From Acidobacteriota bacterium (GTDB taxonomy: Bacteria > Acidobacteriota > Terriglobia > Acidiferrales > UBA7541), in the NCBI GenBank assembly GCA_003223215.1, contig QHYH01000084.1, positions 1 through 64,000 on the forward strand: 64,000 nucleotides of DNA, given 5' to 3'. The position numbers and the translations under genes were made by a program. Of the stretch, positions 25,362 to 34,699 are shown one piece after another. The number at the start of each line of letters is the position of its first letter. Position 1 is the first letter of the stretch. The notes under the pieces are model-generated. The model was given only the letters and a program-made list of their open reading frames with translations. It was not told the DNA's origin and did not search any database.

Positions 25362-25748
25362 CAGGGATTCCAGACGCGCCGAACGCCTCGAGTGTTAACA
25401 ACAAGCTTCGGCTCGCCGGATATTCCGCTTAGATTACTCCTTGGGCGCCAGCGATTTACACTGTCGGCCCCCCGAGCGAGCCGAGCGCACTGCCCCTTGA
25501 CAACAAATTGGCGGGTTCGTGCGTCCAATGGAGCATGGGTAAACGCGGGATTCTCTCCGCCAACCGGGTAGTTATCCTTCGATGACGTCCCGGAAAGGCA
25601 GCAACCACGAAGAAATGACAGTGTTATACTACCCAGACGGGCACGGGGGTTTGCCCGGAATGTTTGGCGATGAGTCCACTCTGGTCGAAGAGCATCTGCA
25701 CACACTCTACACCGGCGCGGCCGCCAGTCAGAAGAGGAGCAAGGGGAC
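25362..25748. promoter_or_regulatory. Divergent intergenic region with extended -10 promoter
   Basis: This gap separates the minus-strand sigma operon from the plus-strand protease gene. TGTTATACT at 25622-25630 reads as an extended -10 (TGN-TATACT) for the protease, giving a leader of about 112 bases. No -35 match is evident. A 64-codon frame at 25582-25776 lacks family features and overlaps the protease start. Confidence 0.45.
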
Positions 25749-27320
25749 ATGGGAGATCAAGTTAGGGAGCTGTTGAACTGGGCGCGCCAGCGCAAGATCC
25801 TGGCTGCAGCATTTGTCGGCTTCACCTTGGTTGTGGGAATCCTGATCGGCTCGGTGGTTTCCGGTCGGGTCTCCGCCACGAAGGGATTTGGGTTCCCGGG
25901 AACAACGGCGACAACGCTGACGGTGCCGGATCCCATTCCTGCGACAAATACTTTTGCGGGCATCGTGAACAAAGTCGAGCCCGCGGTGGTCAATATCGCC
26001 ACGACGCAGGTGCTGGAGCGCCGGCAAGCGCGGAAGCGCCGGGCGCAGCCTTATGATCAAGATGATCCGATGCAGGATTTCTTTGACCGCTTCTTCGATG
26101 GCCGGCCGGACAGCCCCCCGCCAGCAGACCGCAGCCTTGGGTCAGGCGTGATCGTGGACAAGCGCGGCTACATCCTCACCAACAATCACGTCATCGAGCA
26201 AGCCACCAAGATTCAAGTGCAGTTGAACGGCGAGACCGCGAGGTACACCGCCAAGCTGGTGGGCGCGGATGAAGACACCGATCTCGCCGTGATTAAAATC
26301 GACGCCAACAAAGAACTGCCAACTGCAAAGCTGGGCAATTCGGATGGTGTGCAGGTAGGCGACTGGGTTTTGGCCATCGGCAGCCCGTTCGGACTGCAAG
26401 CCACGGTTACGGCCGGAATCATCAGCGCCAAGGACCGCAGCGGCATCGGGCAGCAGTTCCAGAGGTTTTTGCAGACCGACGCGGCCATCAACCCCGGCAA
26501 CTCGGGCGGGCCGCTGGTCGACCTCTCCGGCCAGGTGATCGGCATCAACACCGCCATCATTACGGGCAGCCGCGGCTATGAGGGAGTGGGCTTCGCCCTG
26601 CCGTCCACAACCGCGATCCGCGTCTACGATCAAATAATCAAGCAAGGGCGCGTGACCCGCGGCTCAATTGGCGTGAGCTTCCAGGAAGAAATCAGCACCA
26701 ACCCGATTACCCTGAAATCCCTCGGTGCGCCTTACGGCGTCGTGATCGAAAGCGTACAGGCCGGCAGCCCGGCGGAAAAAGCTGGACTGAAGGGCGGGGA
26801 CGTCATCACCAGCGTGAACGGCCATGCCGTCAAGACCGGCAACGACTTGGTCAATCCCATCGCGGAAGCGCCGATTGGAAGCAAGGTCAAGCTAACCTAC
26901 ATGCGTGACCGGGCGCAGAAAGAAGCCACTGCCACGGTCGAGGACCGTACGCGGGTTTTCCCGAATACCGCCGGCCGCATGAGTGATCAGCCCGGCGAAG
27001 CGGTTCCCACCGAGTTCGGTTTGCACGTCGAAGAACTGACGCCGGAGCGCGGGCATCGCGTGGGCATTGAAGGACAAAAAGGCGTGATCGTGTCGGAAGT
27101 TGAACCCGCGTCGTTCGCCGAAGACCTTCTGTTTACTCGCGGCGACGTGATAACCGAAATCAATCGCCAGCCGATCAACTCAGTCGCGGACTACCGGGCT
27201 GCGGTGTCCAAGCTGAAACCCGGCGACGACGTGGTGTTCAAGGTTCTTCGCCGGCAGGATGGCGACCGGATGCTGACGGTTTATCTGTCCGGCAAAGTCC
27301 CGTCAGACAATCAACAATAA
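25749..27320 (+). CDS. Do/HtrA-family periplasmic serine protease with two PDZ domains
   Basis: The protease degrades or refolds damaged envelope proteins. The 523-residue product has an N-terminal membrane anchor (about 20-38), a trypsin-like domain with H147 (TNNHVIE), D178 (DTDLAV) and S252 (NPGNSGGPL), and two PDZ domains (about 310-400 and 425-515). The N-terminus is a single span rather than a cleaved signal, so the protein is likely membrane-tethered in the periplasm. It is read with a small peptidoglycan-binding protein 19 bases downstream. Confidence 0.93.
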   Translation: MGDQVRELLNWARQRKILAAAFVGFTLVVGILIGSVVSGRVSATKGFGFPGTTATTLTVPDPIPATNTFAGIVNKVEPAVVNIATTQVLERRQARKRRAQPYDQDDPMQDFFDRFFDGRPDSPPPADRSLGSGVIVDKRGYILTNNHVIEQATKIQVQLNGETARYTAKLVGADEDTDLAVIKIDANKELPTAKLGNSDGVQVGDWVLAIGSPFGLQATVTAGIISAKDRSGIGQQFQRFLQTDAAINPGNSGGPLVDLSGQVIGINTAIITGSRGYEGVGFALPSTTAIRVYDQIIKQGRVTRGSIGVSFQEEISTNPITLKSLGAPYGVVIESVQAGSPAEKAGLKGGDVITSVNGHAVKTGNDLVNPIAEAPIGSKVKLTYMRDRAQKEATATVEDRTRVFPNTAGRMSDQPGEAVPTEFGLHVEELTPERGHRVGIEGQKGVIVSEVEPASFAEDLLFTRGDVITEINRQPINSVADYRAAVSKLKPGDDVVFKVLRRQDGDRMLTVYLSGKVPSDNQQ

Positions 27321-27338
27321 CGCGACACGACCCGATCG

Positions 27339-27803
27339 ATGCGCATGAACCTTCAGAAGGCAACGCACCTGGCTTCGTCGCTGCTGCTGGCAGCGGGGCT
27401 GGGTGCGTTTTCTCCCTCCGTGCAAGCCAAGCCTGCCGGAAGGAAGGCTGCCGGTTCCACCGCGCACAGCAGTTCACACAAAAGACAGTCTTCGAGATCC
27501 AAACGGAAGGAACGCGGCCAGCAAGCCCCGACTCCCGAACGCGTTACGGAAATCCAGCAGGCGCTCGCAAAGGACGGTTCGTACACGGGGAGACCCAGCG
27601 GGAAATGGGATGAGTCCACCGCCGAGGCCATGAGGAAGTTTCAGGAGGCTCATGGCCTGAGCCCGACCGGCAAGCTCGATGCCCGGAGCCTTCAGCAGTT
27701 GGGCCTTGGGTCTCCGATCGCGGGCGTTGCGCGGCCGCTGCATTCCACCACGGCTTCCAGGCTGACTGCGCCTCCAACGCAATCCGGCCAGCCCCATCAC
27801 TAA
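27339..27803 (+). CDS. Secreted peptidoglycan-binding-domain protein
   Basis: The 154-residue product has a signal peptide ending near VQAKP, a Ser/Lys/Arg-rich linker, and one PG_binding_1 domain (about 60-115) with KDGSYTGRPSGKWDEST and AMRKFQEAHGLSPTGKLD. It has no catalytic domain. The tail is Ser/Thr/Pro-rich. It lies 19 bases after the HtrA gene and is probably cotranscribed, so both act at the cell envelope. A second Met two codons in is equally possible as the start. Confidence 0.75.
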   Translation: MRMNLQKATHLASSLLLAAGLGAFSPSVQAKPAGRKAAGSTAHSSSHKRQSSRSKRKERGQQAPTPERVTEIQQALAKDGSYTGRPSGKWDESTAEAMRKFQEAHGLSPTGKLDARSLQQLGLGSPIAGVARPLHSTTASRLTAPPTQSGQPHH

Positions 27804-27927
27804 GTCTTCCACTTCCAAGACCTCATCCTCGTTGCCTGTCGTGCGGCGTTCTTTGCCATTGCATTCCAGCGAGAAGTGAATTAGAAAGCGCAGGTTGTGC
27901 CTGGAAAGGCCCCCGCGGAGGTGTGCC

Positions 27928-29244
27928 ATGCGGCGGATTTGTCTGCTCCTTCCGATGGTCCTGTTTGCTCTAGTGGTTGCCTTATCTCCCGTGTCTGCAC
28001 AGCCAAAGCAGGTTGCAAAAACCGTCAAGGCGGTGCGCTTCGGCAAGCTGTGGGATGCCCAAGGCAAACTGTGGACAAGCGCCATCGTCATCGTGGAAGG
28101 CGACCGCATCAAGACGGTGACGAGCGACCGAGCGGCGATTCCTTCCGGTGCGGAAGTAATCGATCTTTCGCCATACACCGGGCTGCCGGGACTCATCGAC
28201 GTGCATACCCACATGACGATGTACACCGACGAGACGCCGGGCGAGCCGATGCTGAAGCAACTAACGGCCAATCCGCCGGCGGTGGAGGTTTTCCTTGCGC
28301 GCAAGGGTGCGCTGCGCACGCTGGAAGCCGGAGTGACCACGGTTCGCGACCTGGGCTCGGATCAATATATGGATATGGCCATGCGCGACCTGATCAATCG
28401 CGGCGAGATGGTGGGCCCGCGCATGTTCGTTTGCGGCTATGGCCTGTACATTACCAATACTCCCTACAAGCCGGGATTCCATCCCCCCGCTGGCGGAATC
28501 GCCGATGGCGTTCCGGAAGTGCTTCGCGTGGTGCGCCAGCAGATTGCCGCCGGAGCGGACGTCATCAAGATGTATGCGTCGACAGGAACGGATGATGACG
28601 TCACCGGCTTCGAGACCTACAACTACGAGGAGATCAAGGCGGCCGTCGACACCGCGCACCAATTCGGCAAAAAGATCGCCATTCATTCCTACGGGCCCGC
28701 CGGGGCACGCGACGCCGTGCGGGCGGGAACCGATTCCCTCGAGCACGCAACCGACATGGACGATGCCACGATTGCGGAAATGGCGAAGCATGGCACGTTT
28801 TACGTCCCAACGATTGATCACAACCGCTACTACATCGACAACGGGGACAAAATCGGCTACGCGCCAGGCTACAAGGAAAAATTGCAAGCATTCATCCCGC
28901 GCAATCTGGAAACCGCGCGCAAGGCGTTCAAGGCCGGAGTGAAGTTCGCTATGGGCTCGGATGCGATTTACACGATGTTTGGCCAAAACACGCGCGAACT
29001 CGGCTGGTTCGTCAAAGCGGGAATGACGCCCGAGCAGGCGCTCGGCACGGCTACCAGCAATGCCGCAGAACTATTGGGCAAAGAAAAAGAGCTCGGCGCG
29101 GTCGCGCCCGGTTTTTTTGCTGATTTAGTCGCCGTCGAAGGCGATCCGCTGGCGGATATCACCGTGGTCCTGAACAACGTGCGCTGGGTAATGAAAAGCG
29201 GCGAAGCCGTAATGGATAAAACGAAGGCCTCGGGCGTCCGTTAA
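27928..29244 (+). CDS. Secreted metal-dependent amidohydrolase
   Basis: The product is an imidazolonepropionase/prolidase-like amidohydrolase of unknown substrate, probably exported. The 438-residue protein has a signal peptide (CLLLPMVLFALVVALSPVSA), then the metal-binding HTH of DVHTHMTM, a Lys in DVIKMYAS, His residues in IAIHSYGP and LEHATDMD, and the Asp in FAMGSDAIYT. All expected metal ligands are present. The start at 27928 follows GCGGAGGTG; an earlier GTG at 27895 lies in frame but has no such site. Related acidobacterial proteins cleave dipeptides or imides. Confidence 0.88.
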   Translation: MRRICLLLPMVLFALVVALSPVSAQPKQVAKTVKAVRFGKLWDAQGKLWTSAIVIVEGDRIKTVTSDRAAIPSGAEVIDLSPYTGLPGLIDVHTHMTMYTDETPGEPMLKQLTANPPAVEVFLARKGALRTLEAGVTTVRDLGSDQYMDMAMRDLINRGEMVGPRMFVCGYGLYITNTPYKPGFHPPAGGIADGVPEVLRVVRQQIAAGADVIKMYASTGTDDDVTGFETYNYEEIKAAVDTAHQFGKKIAIHSYGPAGARDAVRAGTDSLEHATDMDDATIAEMAKHGTFYVPTIDHNRYYIDNGDKIGYAPGYKEKLQAFIPRNLETARKAFKAGVKFAMGSDAIYTMFGQNTRELGWFVKAGMTPEQALGTATSNAAELLGKEKELGAVAPGFFADLVAVEGDPLADITVVLNNVRWVMKSGEAVMDKTKASGVR

Positions 29245-29328
29245 GACAAGGCGTCCCAATCAGCCGGAGAATTTGTTTGACAGGCTGGCCTTTAGGAAAA
29301 GTAGATATACGCAACCGATTGCGATTGA

Positions 29329-29709
29329 ATGCCCGAGCTAAGCTACTCGCGAGGTCCTCACCTCGCGCTTCGGGCAGAGACCATCTTTGAAGCGCGGTCG
29401 CGGATGGCTCGCCGGCTGCCTGCGCACGAAGCTCTTGTCGTGCGCCATCAAAATGCCCGGCTCACTTATCGCGAACTGAAAGAGCGTGTCGAAGAAACCG
29501 CGCGTGGGCCTAGGCCTCGAGTCCGGAGAGCGCATCGGGGTATGGGCCAGCAGTTGCGTCGAGTGGGTTCTCCTTTTCCTCGCCTGCGCGCGCACCGGAA
29601 TGGTTCAGGTGAACGTCAACCCAGCGGCAAGGTGCAGAAGTTCATCATCCGCGAACAGGAAATCCCTGAGCGGGGTCTCGAGGAGATTGCCCGCATCCGA
29701 ACCGCGTGA
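29329..29709 (+). pseudogene. Acyl-CoA synthetase (AMP-binding) reduced to its two ends
   Basis: The first part reads like the N-terminus of a fatty-acyl-CoA synthetase (LPAHEALVVRHQNARLTYRE). The continuation GLESGERIGVWASSCVEW lies in another frame from about 29515. After NVNPA, at about 29625, the sequence jumps to SGKVQKFIIREQEIPERG, which is the extreme C-terminus of the same family. About 1.2-1.4 kb coding for the nucleotide-binding core is missing, and at least one frameshift is present. The gene is dead. Confidence 0.75.
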
Positions 29710-30099
29710 ACGAGCTGTCTCCGCTAAGGCGCGGGTTTGCACAGACGAGCGATTGCCGCTGCCGCAAGGGCGATGAGGTAGAGGGACCCCTCCACCAAGA
29801 AACAAGCGAGTCAACCTTTGAACGTGGGCGGTTTCATTGCCATCATTAGATTACCCCCATTCGCGATGAGATTCTTGGCGGGTGAACAATCGGGCTCCTA
29901 TCATTTCCCCTCCGCGCTCGTCCCGAGTTATGCTCCGCCAAAGAACGATTCAAGAGTACCAGCGCGCGAAGAAATGCCGATTTGACGCTGTTGCGAGGCG
30001 ACGGTAACATTTTTGTCTCGACAGACGAGTGGCTCGCGCTGCCTTTCCGCAACGTCCCGGATCGAAATCCGGCAGCCGCGTGAAACGCCAGGAGGAAGT
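29710..30099. other. Gap without recognisable gene
   Basis: I see no supported coding frame, RNA gene or strong promoter in this stretch. It follows the collapsed acyl-CoA synthetase and may be decayed DNA. The ribosome-binding site GGAGG for the next gene is at 30091. Confidence 0.5.
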
Positions 30100-31602
30100 A
30101 TGGCCACGGCAGTAGCGCCAAGGATTTTCAGGAACTTTATCAACGGCGAATGGGTGGAGTCGCGCTCGGGCAAAGCCTACGAAGACCGCAACCCCGCGAA
30201 CACCGATGAGTTGGTGGGAATGTTCGTGGCCTCGACCGACGAAGATGTCGATGCGGCGGTAGAAGCGGCAGCAGAAGCATACAAAAAATGGCGGCTGGTA
30301 CCCGCGCCCAAACGCGCGGAAATTCTGTTCCGCGCCGCCGAGCTGCTCGTCGAGCGCAAAGAGGATTTTGCCAAGGACATGACCCGCGAAATGGGTAAAG
30401 TCCTCGAAGAAACGCGCGGCGACGTGCAAGAAGCCATCGACATGACCTACTACATGGCCGGCGAAGGCCGCCGGCTCTTTGGTCAGACCACGCCTTCGGA
30501 ATTGCCCAACAAATTCGCCATGAGCGTGCGGCAGCCCATCGGCGTCTGCGGGATGATCACGCCGTGGAATTTCCCGATGGCCATTCCCTCGTGGAAGATG
30601 ATGCCGGCCCTGGTCAGCGGAAATACGGTCGTGCTGAAACCCGCCGAAGATACGCCGCTTTCCGCGTATCACCTCGTACAGGTATTGACCGAAGCGGGTG
30701 TGCCGCGAGGCGTCGTGAACTTGGTGAGCGGTGACGGGCCCAATGCCGGTGCGCCGCTCGCGCGACACAAAGCCGTGCCGGTCATCAGCTTCACCGGATC
30801 GAGTTCGGTGGGCCGGCTCGTCGCCGAAGCCTGCGCGCCCGATTTCAAGCACTGCAGCCTGGAGATGGGCGGCAAGAACATCCTCATCGTGATGGACGAT
30901 GCGAACCTCGATCTAGCAATTGACGGCGCGATTTGGGGCGGATTCGGCACCACGGGCCAGCGTTGCACCGCCGCCAGCCGCATTGCCGTGCACAAGAGCG
31001 TTTACAAAGAGTTCGTCACACGGTTCGTAGAGCGCGCCAAATCATTAAAAGTCGGAGACGGCCGGGATCCGGCAACCGAAATGGGGCCGCTCATCAACGA
31101 GCAACAATTAAACACGGTCGTGACCTACGTGGAGATCGGCAAACTCGAAGGCGCGAAACTGCTTGCGGGAGGAACCCGGCTAACCGGCGGCGCCCACGAC
31201 AAAGGCTGGTTCTATGCCCCTACGGTCTTCGGTGACTGCTCGCCAAACATGCGCATTGCCCAGGAAGAAATCTTCGGCCCGGTTGTTTCGGTGATTCCGA
31301 TCAGCAGCCTAAGCGAGGCCATTGAAGTGGCGAACGGCGTGCCTTACGGCCTTTCCGCTTCGATTTACACGCGAGACGTGAACCGCGCTTTCCAGGCCGC
31401 ACGCGATCTGTACACCGGAATCGTCTACGTCAACGCCCCCACGATTGGGGCGGAAACGCATCTGCCCTTTGGCGGCACTAAGCAGACCGGCAATGGCCAC
31501 CGCGAAGCCGCCATCGCCGCCATTGATTTCTTCACCGAATGGAAGACCATCTACATCGATTATTCCGACAAGCTCCAGCGCGCCCAAATCGACAACGCTT
31601 GA
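30100..31602 (+). CDS. NAD(P)-dependent aldehyde dehydrogenase
   Basis: The enzyme oxidises an aldehyde to its acid. The 500-residue product has the Rossmann cofactor motif [10 protein letters not shown], the catalytic Glu in LEMGGKN, the catalytic Cys in GQRCTAAS and the C-terminal [15 protein letters not shown]. The order and spacing are normal. The start at 30100 has GGAGGAAGT directly before it; the open frame reaches back to 30013 without homology. The GTTGQRCT context is closest to ALDH7/semialdehyde-type members, but the substrate is not certain. It stands alone. Confidence 0.92.
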   Translation: MATAVAPRIFRNFINGEWVESRSGKAYEDRNPANTDELVGMFVASTDEDVDAAVEAAAEAYKKWRLVPAPKRAEILFRAAELLVERKEDFAKDMTREMGKVLEETRGDVQEAIDMTYYMAGEGRRLFGQTTPSELPNKFAMSVRQPIGVCGMITPWNFPMAIPSWKMMPALVSGNTVVLKPAEDTPLSAYHLVQVLTEAGVPRGVVNLVSGDGPNAGAPLARHKAVPVISFTGSSSVGRLVAEACAPDFKHCSLEMGGKNILIVMDDANLDLAIDGAIWGGFGTTGQRCTAASRIAVHKSVYKEFVTRFVERAKSLKVGDGRDPATEMGPLINEQQLNTVVTYVEIGKLEGAKLLAGGTRLTGGAHDKGWFYAPTVFGDCSPNMRIAQEEIFGPVVSVIPISSLSEAIEVANGVPYGLSASIYTRDVNRAFQAARDLYTGIVYVNAPTIGAETHLPFGGTKQTGNGHREAAIAAIDFFTEWKTIYIDYSDKLQRAQIDNA

Positions 31603-31658
31603 AGCGGCCCGCGTGAACCATTTCTGCCAGTGCGCGTTGACATGCGCGTTGACCGCCC

Positions 31659-31686
31659 TTGACACACTTTTTACAATAGATATAGA
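31659..31686 (+). promoter_or_regulatory. Promoter of hrcA-grpE-dnaJ
   Basis: TTGACA (31659-31664) and TATAGA (31681-31686) are 16 bases apart. Transcription would start near 31693. No CIRCE repeat (TTAGCACTC-N9-GAGTGCTAA) is seen near it. Confidence 0.55.
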
Positions 31687-31770
31687 GGGTTCAGTCATGC
31701 GGAGCATGGTGCTGCCCTGAGAACGGCCGCGCTACAGGAACGGCGTAACCGCCAGATTCTGGCGGACATT

Positions 31771-32760
31771 GTGCGCACGTACATTGAGACGGGCGAACCG
31801 GTGTCTTCGCGCGCCATCTCCAAGGGCTTCGAGGAGACTTTGAGCACGGCCACGATTCGCAACGTCATGGCCGACCTCGAGGACGGCGGGTTTCTTTACC
31901 AGCCGCATACTTCGGCAGGACGGGTGCCCACGGCCGCGGCCTACCGTTTCTTTGCCCAGGAGATTGCTTCGGAGGCGACGATCAGCGTCACGGATCGCGA
32001 ATGGATTCAGCGCGAGATGAGCGGCGCAAAAACCGCCGCGGAAATCACCGAGCGGGCGGGCCACGTGCTTGCGGAGGTATCGAACGGGCTGGGGATTGTC
32101 GTTTCCCCTCCGCTCAGCAAGACGGTTCTGGAGCACGCGCGCATGTGGCTGCTTCCGGATGGGCGCGTAGTCGTTGTGCTGATTTCTCCTGGAGGAAAAA
32201 CGCGGGACAAGATTTTGCAGCCAAGCCGCCGCTTCACACAGGCCGAACTCGACGCCACCGCCGAGTTTTTGAATCGCCACTATTCGGGCTGGAGCCTCGA
32301 AGCGATTCGCGCGGACTTGCTGCAAAAATTGGCGGCCGAGCGCGAGCGTTACGAGGGAATTGCGCAGAACGCGCTTTCCCTGTGTGACCCCGGCGTTCTC
32401 GACGACAAGTCGGCCTCGCAAGTTCACGTAGAAGGGACCGCGCAGATCGTGGGGACAGCGGATTTTGCCGACCAGGCGCAGCTCCGCGATCTTCTGGCCG
32501 CCATTGAGGAGAAACACCGCTTGGTGACGCTTTTAAACGCATGCATCGACGCGCCCGAGCCCGTTCACGTGCTGATCGGCGTCAAGGAGATTTCGCAAGC
32601 GGGTGACAACCTTGCGCTCATCAGCGCCGCTTACATGGGCAACGACCTCGTGCAGGGTTCGCTCGGCGTCCTCGGCCCCACGCGCATGCACTACGAGCGC
32701 GCCATGACCGCGGTGGCTTACGTGGCCCAGCTTTTCAGCGAAGCGCTGAGTAAAATTTAA
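31771..32760 (+). CDS. hrcA: Heat-inducible transcription repressor HrcA
   Basis: HrcA represses chaperone genes and depends on chaperonin for folding. From a GTG at 31771 the product has 329 residues, including YIETGEPVSSRAIS, ATIRNVMADLEDGGFL and HTSAGRVPT of the winged-helix domain, and the C-terminal GAF-like domain. Homology clearly reaches further upstream: the in-frame codons from 31717 read LRTAALQERRNRQILADIV, which is the expected first helix. Between 31717 and 31771 there is no ATG, GTG or TTG, so the true start may be the CTG at 31717. It heads the hrcA-grpE-dnaJ cluster; dnaK is not between grpE and dnaJ. Confidence 0.93.
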   Translation: MRTYIETGEPVSSRAISKGFEETLSTATIRNVMADLEDGGFLYQPHTSAGRVPTAAAYRFFAQEIASEATISVTDREWIQREMSGAKTAAEITERAGHVLAEVSNGLGIVVSPPLSKTVLEHARMWLLPDGRVVVVLISPGGKTRDKILQPSRRFTQAELDATAEFLNRHYSGWSLEAIRADLLQKLAAERERYEGIAQNALSLCDPGVLDDKSASQVHVEGTAQIVGTADFADQAQLRDLLAAIEEKHRLVTLLNACIDAPEPVHVLIGVKEISQAGDNLALISAAYMGNDLVQGSLGVLGPTRMHYERAMTAVAYVAQLFSEALSKI

Positions 32761-32794
32761 ATTCTGTATTCAGAAGAACAGGAGAAGTGCCCCG

Positions 32795-33400
32795 GTGAGT
32801 AACAAACAAGGGAAGGAAGTGAACGTCGGCATCAAGAAGGATGTCAACAAGGAAGTGGATAGCTCCGAACTCGAGCAAGCCGCCGAGGCGAAGGTCATCG
32901 ACGCGGACTCGGCCAAAGCCGACGCGGATAGGGCGAAACTTACGGCGGACCTTGAAGGGTTGCGCCAATCCATGCTGCGCAGCCAGGCCGATTTTGCGAA
33001 TTACCGCAAGCGCATCGAAAAAGAGCGTTTTGAGGATTCTAAGCGCGCCACGGCTCGCGTGATCGAAGGACTCATCCCGATTCTCGACGGTTTCGAGCAT
33101 GCTCTCGCCGCGCATCGCGAAGCGGAATACGAAAATTATCGCAAGGGTTTCGAGCTCATCTACAAGCAATTGCTGGACAACATCACGAAACTCGGCGTAG
33201 AGCGCATCGACCCCCTGGGAAAGCCGTTTGACCCGCACCTCCACCAGGCCATGGACCGCACCGAAACGACGGAGCATGCCGACGGCGTCATCCTGCAAAC
33301 GTTTCAGCCCGGCTACGTCTTTCATGGGCGCGTGTTGCGTCCCGCGATGGTTCGTGTAGCGGTCCATCCGAGTCCCGCATCGAAACAAGCAGTGAACTAG
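32795..33400 (+). CDS. grpE: Nucleotide exchange factor GrpE
   Basis: GrpE releases ADP from DnaK. The 201-residue product starts at a GTG with AGGAG 10 bases upstream. An acidic, charged N-terminal tail leads into the long coiled coil (LTADLEGLRQSMLRSQADF, NYRKRIEKER) and the C-terminal beta domain (FQPGYVFHGRVLRPAMVRV). The length is normal. It lies 34 bases after hrcA and 25 bases before dnaJ and is clearly in one operon. Confidence 0.95.
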   Translation: MSNKQGKEVNVGIKKDVNKEVDSSELEQAAEAKVIDADSAKADADRAKLTADLEGLRQSMLRSQADFANYRKRIEKERFEDSKRATARVIEGLIPILDGFEHALAAHREAEYENYRKGFELIYKQLLDNITKLGVERIDPLGKPFDPHLHQAMDRTETTEHADGVILQTFQPGYVFHGRVLRPAMVRVAVHPSPASKQAVN

Positions 33401-33425
33401 TGAACTAAGGGGGAGAGAAGTTTCC

Positions 33426-34568
33426 ATGTCCAAAGGGAATCCGCTCGATTACTACGAAGTGCTCGGTGTATCGCGCACCGCGACGCTCGACGAGGTCAAG
33501 TCTGCCTACCGCAAGGCCGCGCTGAAATGGCATCCGGACCGCAACCCGGAAAACAAAACCGAGGCCGAAGCGAAATTCCGGGAATCGACGGAGGCTTACA
33601 GCGTGCTCAGCGACCCCCAGAAAAAGCAGATCTACGACACCTACGGTCACGCCGGACTCTCAGGTGCCGGCGCCGGGCAGGGGTTTGACCAGACCATTTT
33701 TCAGGACTTCCACGACATCTTCGGCGATTTCTTCGGCTTCGAGGATTTGTTTGGTGGCGGCGGGTCTCGTCGCAGCCGCGGACGGGCCCAGCGCGGCGCA
33801 GACTTGCGTTACGACATGACGCTCGCCTTTGAGGAAGCCGCGGCTGGCGTGGCCACGAAGATCAAACTGCCCCGCCAGGAATTCTGCGAAGCCTGCAACG
33901 GCACCGGCGCGAAGAAGGGCACCGGCGTGGTTGCCTGTTCCGCCTGCGGCGGGCGCGGCCAATTGGCCTATCAACAAGGATTCTTTACCATCACCCGGAC
34001 GTGCCCTTCTTGCCAGGGCGCAGGCCAAATCGTGAAGGAGCGCTGCCCCGAGTGCCACGGACAAGGCCGCATCGAGCGCGAGAAAACCATTGAACTGCGC
34101 ATTCCACCAGGCGTCGATACCGGCACGCGCCTGCGTGTTGCCGGCGAGGGCGAACCCGGCCCCAACGGCGGCCCTAAAGGCGACCTCTACGTCGTACTTG
34201 AAGTCAAGCAGCATCCCTTCTTCGAGCGGCGCGGCGCGGATTTGTACTGCACCATTCCCATCAGCATCGCGCAAGCCACGCTCGGAACCGACCTTCAGGT
34301 GCCCGGGCTGAACAGCGAGGAGAAGCTTAAGATCCCCGAAGGCACGCAAAGCGACTCGGTGTTCCGCGTCAAAGGCAAAGCCTTACCCGATCCGCACGGT
34401 GGCGGCCGCGGCGACCTCTACTATCACGTTCGTGTGCTCACGCCCACCAAGCTCACGCGCGAGCAGCGCAAATTGATGGAACAGCTCGGCACGACGTTGA
34501 AGGTGGAAAACAAACCCGCCGAGCGCGGCTCTTCGATCTTCGACAAGGTCAAGGACATCTTCGGCTAG
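33426..34568 (+). CDS. dnaJ: Chaperone DnaJ
   Basis: DnaJ delivers clients to DnaK and stimulates its ATPase. The 380-residue product has a J domain with HPD (KWHPDRNPEN), a Gly/Phe-rich linker, four zinc-binding C-x-x-C-x-G-x-G repeats (CEACNGTG, CSACGGRG, CPSCQGAG, CPECHGQG) and the two C-terminal beta domains. All elements of a type I DnaJ are present. It follows grpE by 25 bases. rsmE follows after about 130 bases. Confidence 0.96.
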   Translation: MSKGNPLDYYEVLGVSRTATLDEVKSAYRKAALKWHPDRNPENKTEAEAKFRESTEAYSVLSDPQKKQIYDTYGHAGLSGAGAGQGFDQTIFQDFHDIFGDFFGFEDLFGGGGSRRSRGRAQRGADLRYDMTLAFEEAAAGVATKIKLPRQEFCEACNGTGAKKGTGVVACSACGGRGQLAYQQGFFTITRTCPSCQGAGQIVKERCPECHGQGRIEREKTIELRIPPGVDTGTRLRVAGEGEPGPNGGPKGDLYVVLEVKQHPFFERRGADLYCTIPISIAQATLGTDLQVPGLNSEEKLKIPEGTQSDSVFRVKGKALPDPHGGGRGDLYYHVRVLTPTKLTREQRKLMEQLGTTLKVENKPAERGSSIFDKVKDIFG

Positions 34569-34699
34569 GGAATCGAAGCTCCAAAATGGTACTGCGGTAG
34601 CGGGATTTCACGCTCCCTAGCTCCGCGGGCAGCGGCGCAAAGCGCTGCCAGGCAGGCTTTTGGCCCGCGAATCCAAGGGTAGTGCGATAGAATTTCGAG

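Noticed and set aside
25582-25776. A 64-codon frame upstream of the HtrA gene
   Set aside because: It overlaps the protease start and spans the likely promoter, and shows no domain or signal.
31603-31770. A CIRCE operator before hrcA
   Set aside because: No inverted repeat resembling TTAGCACTC/GAGTGCTAA is present.
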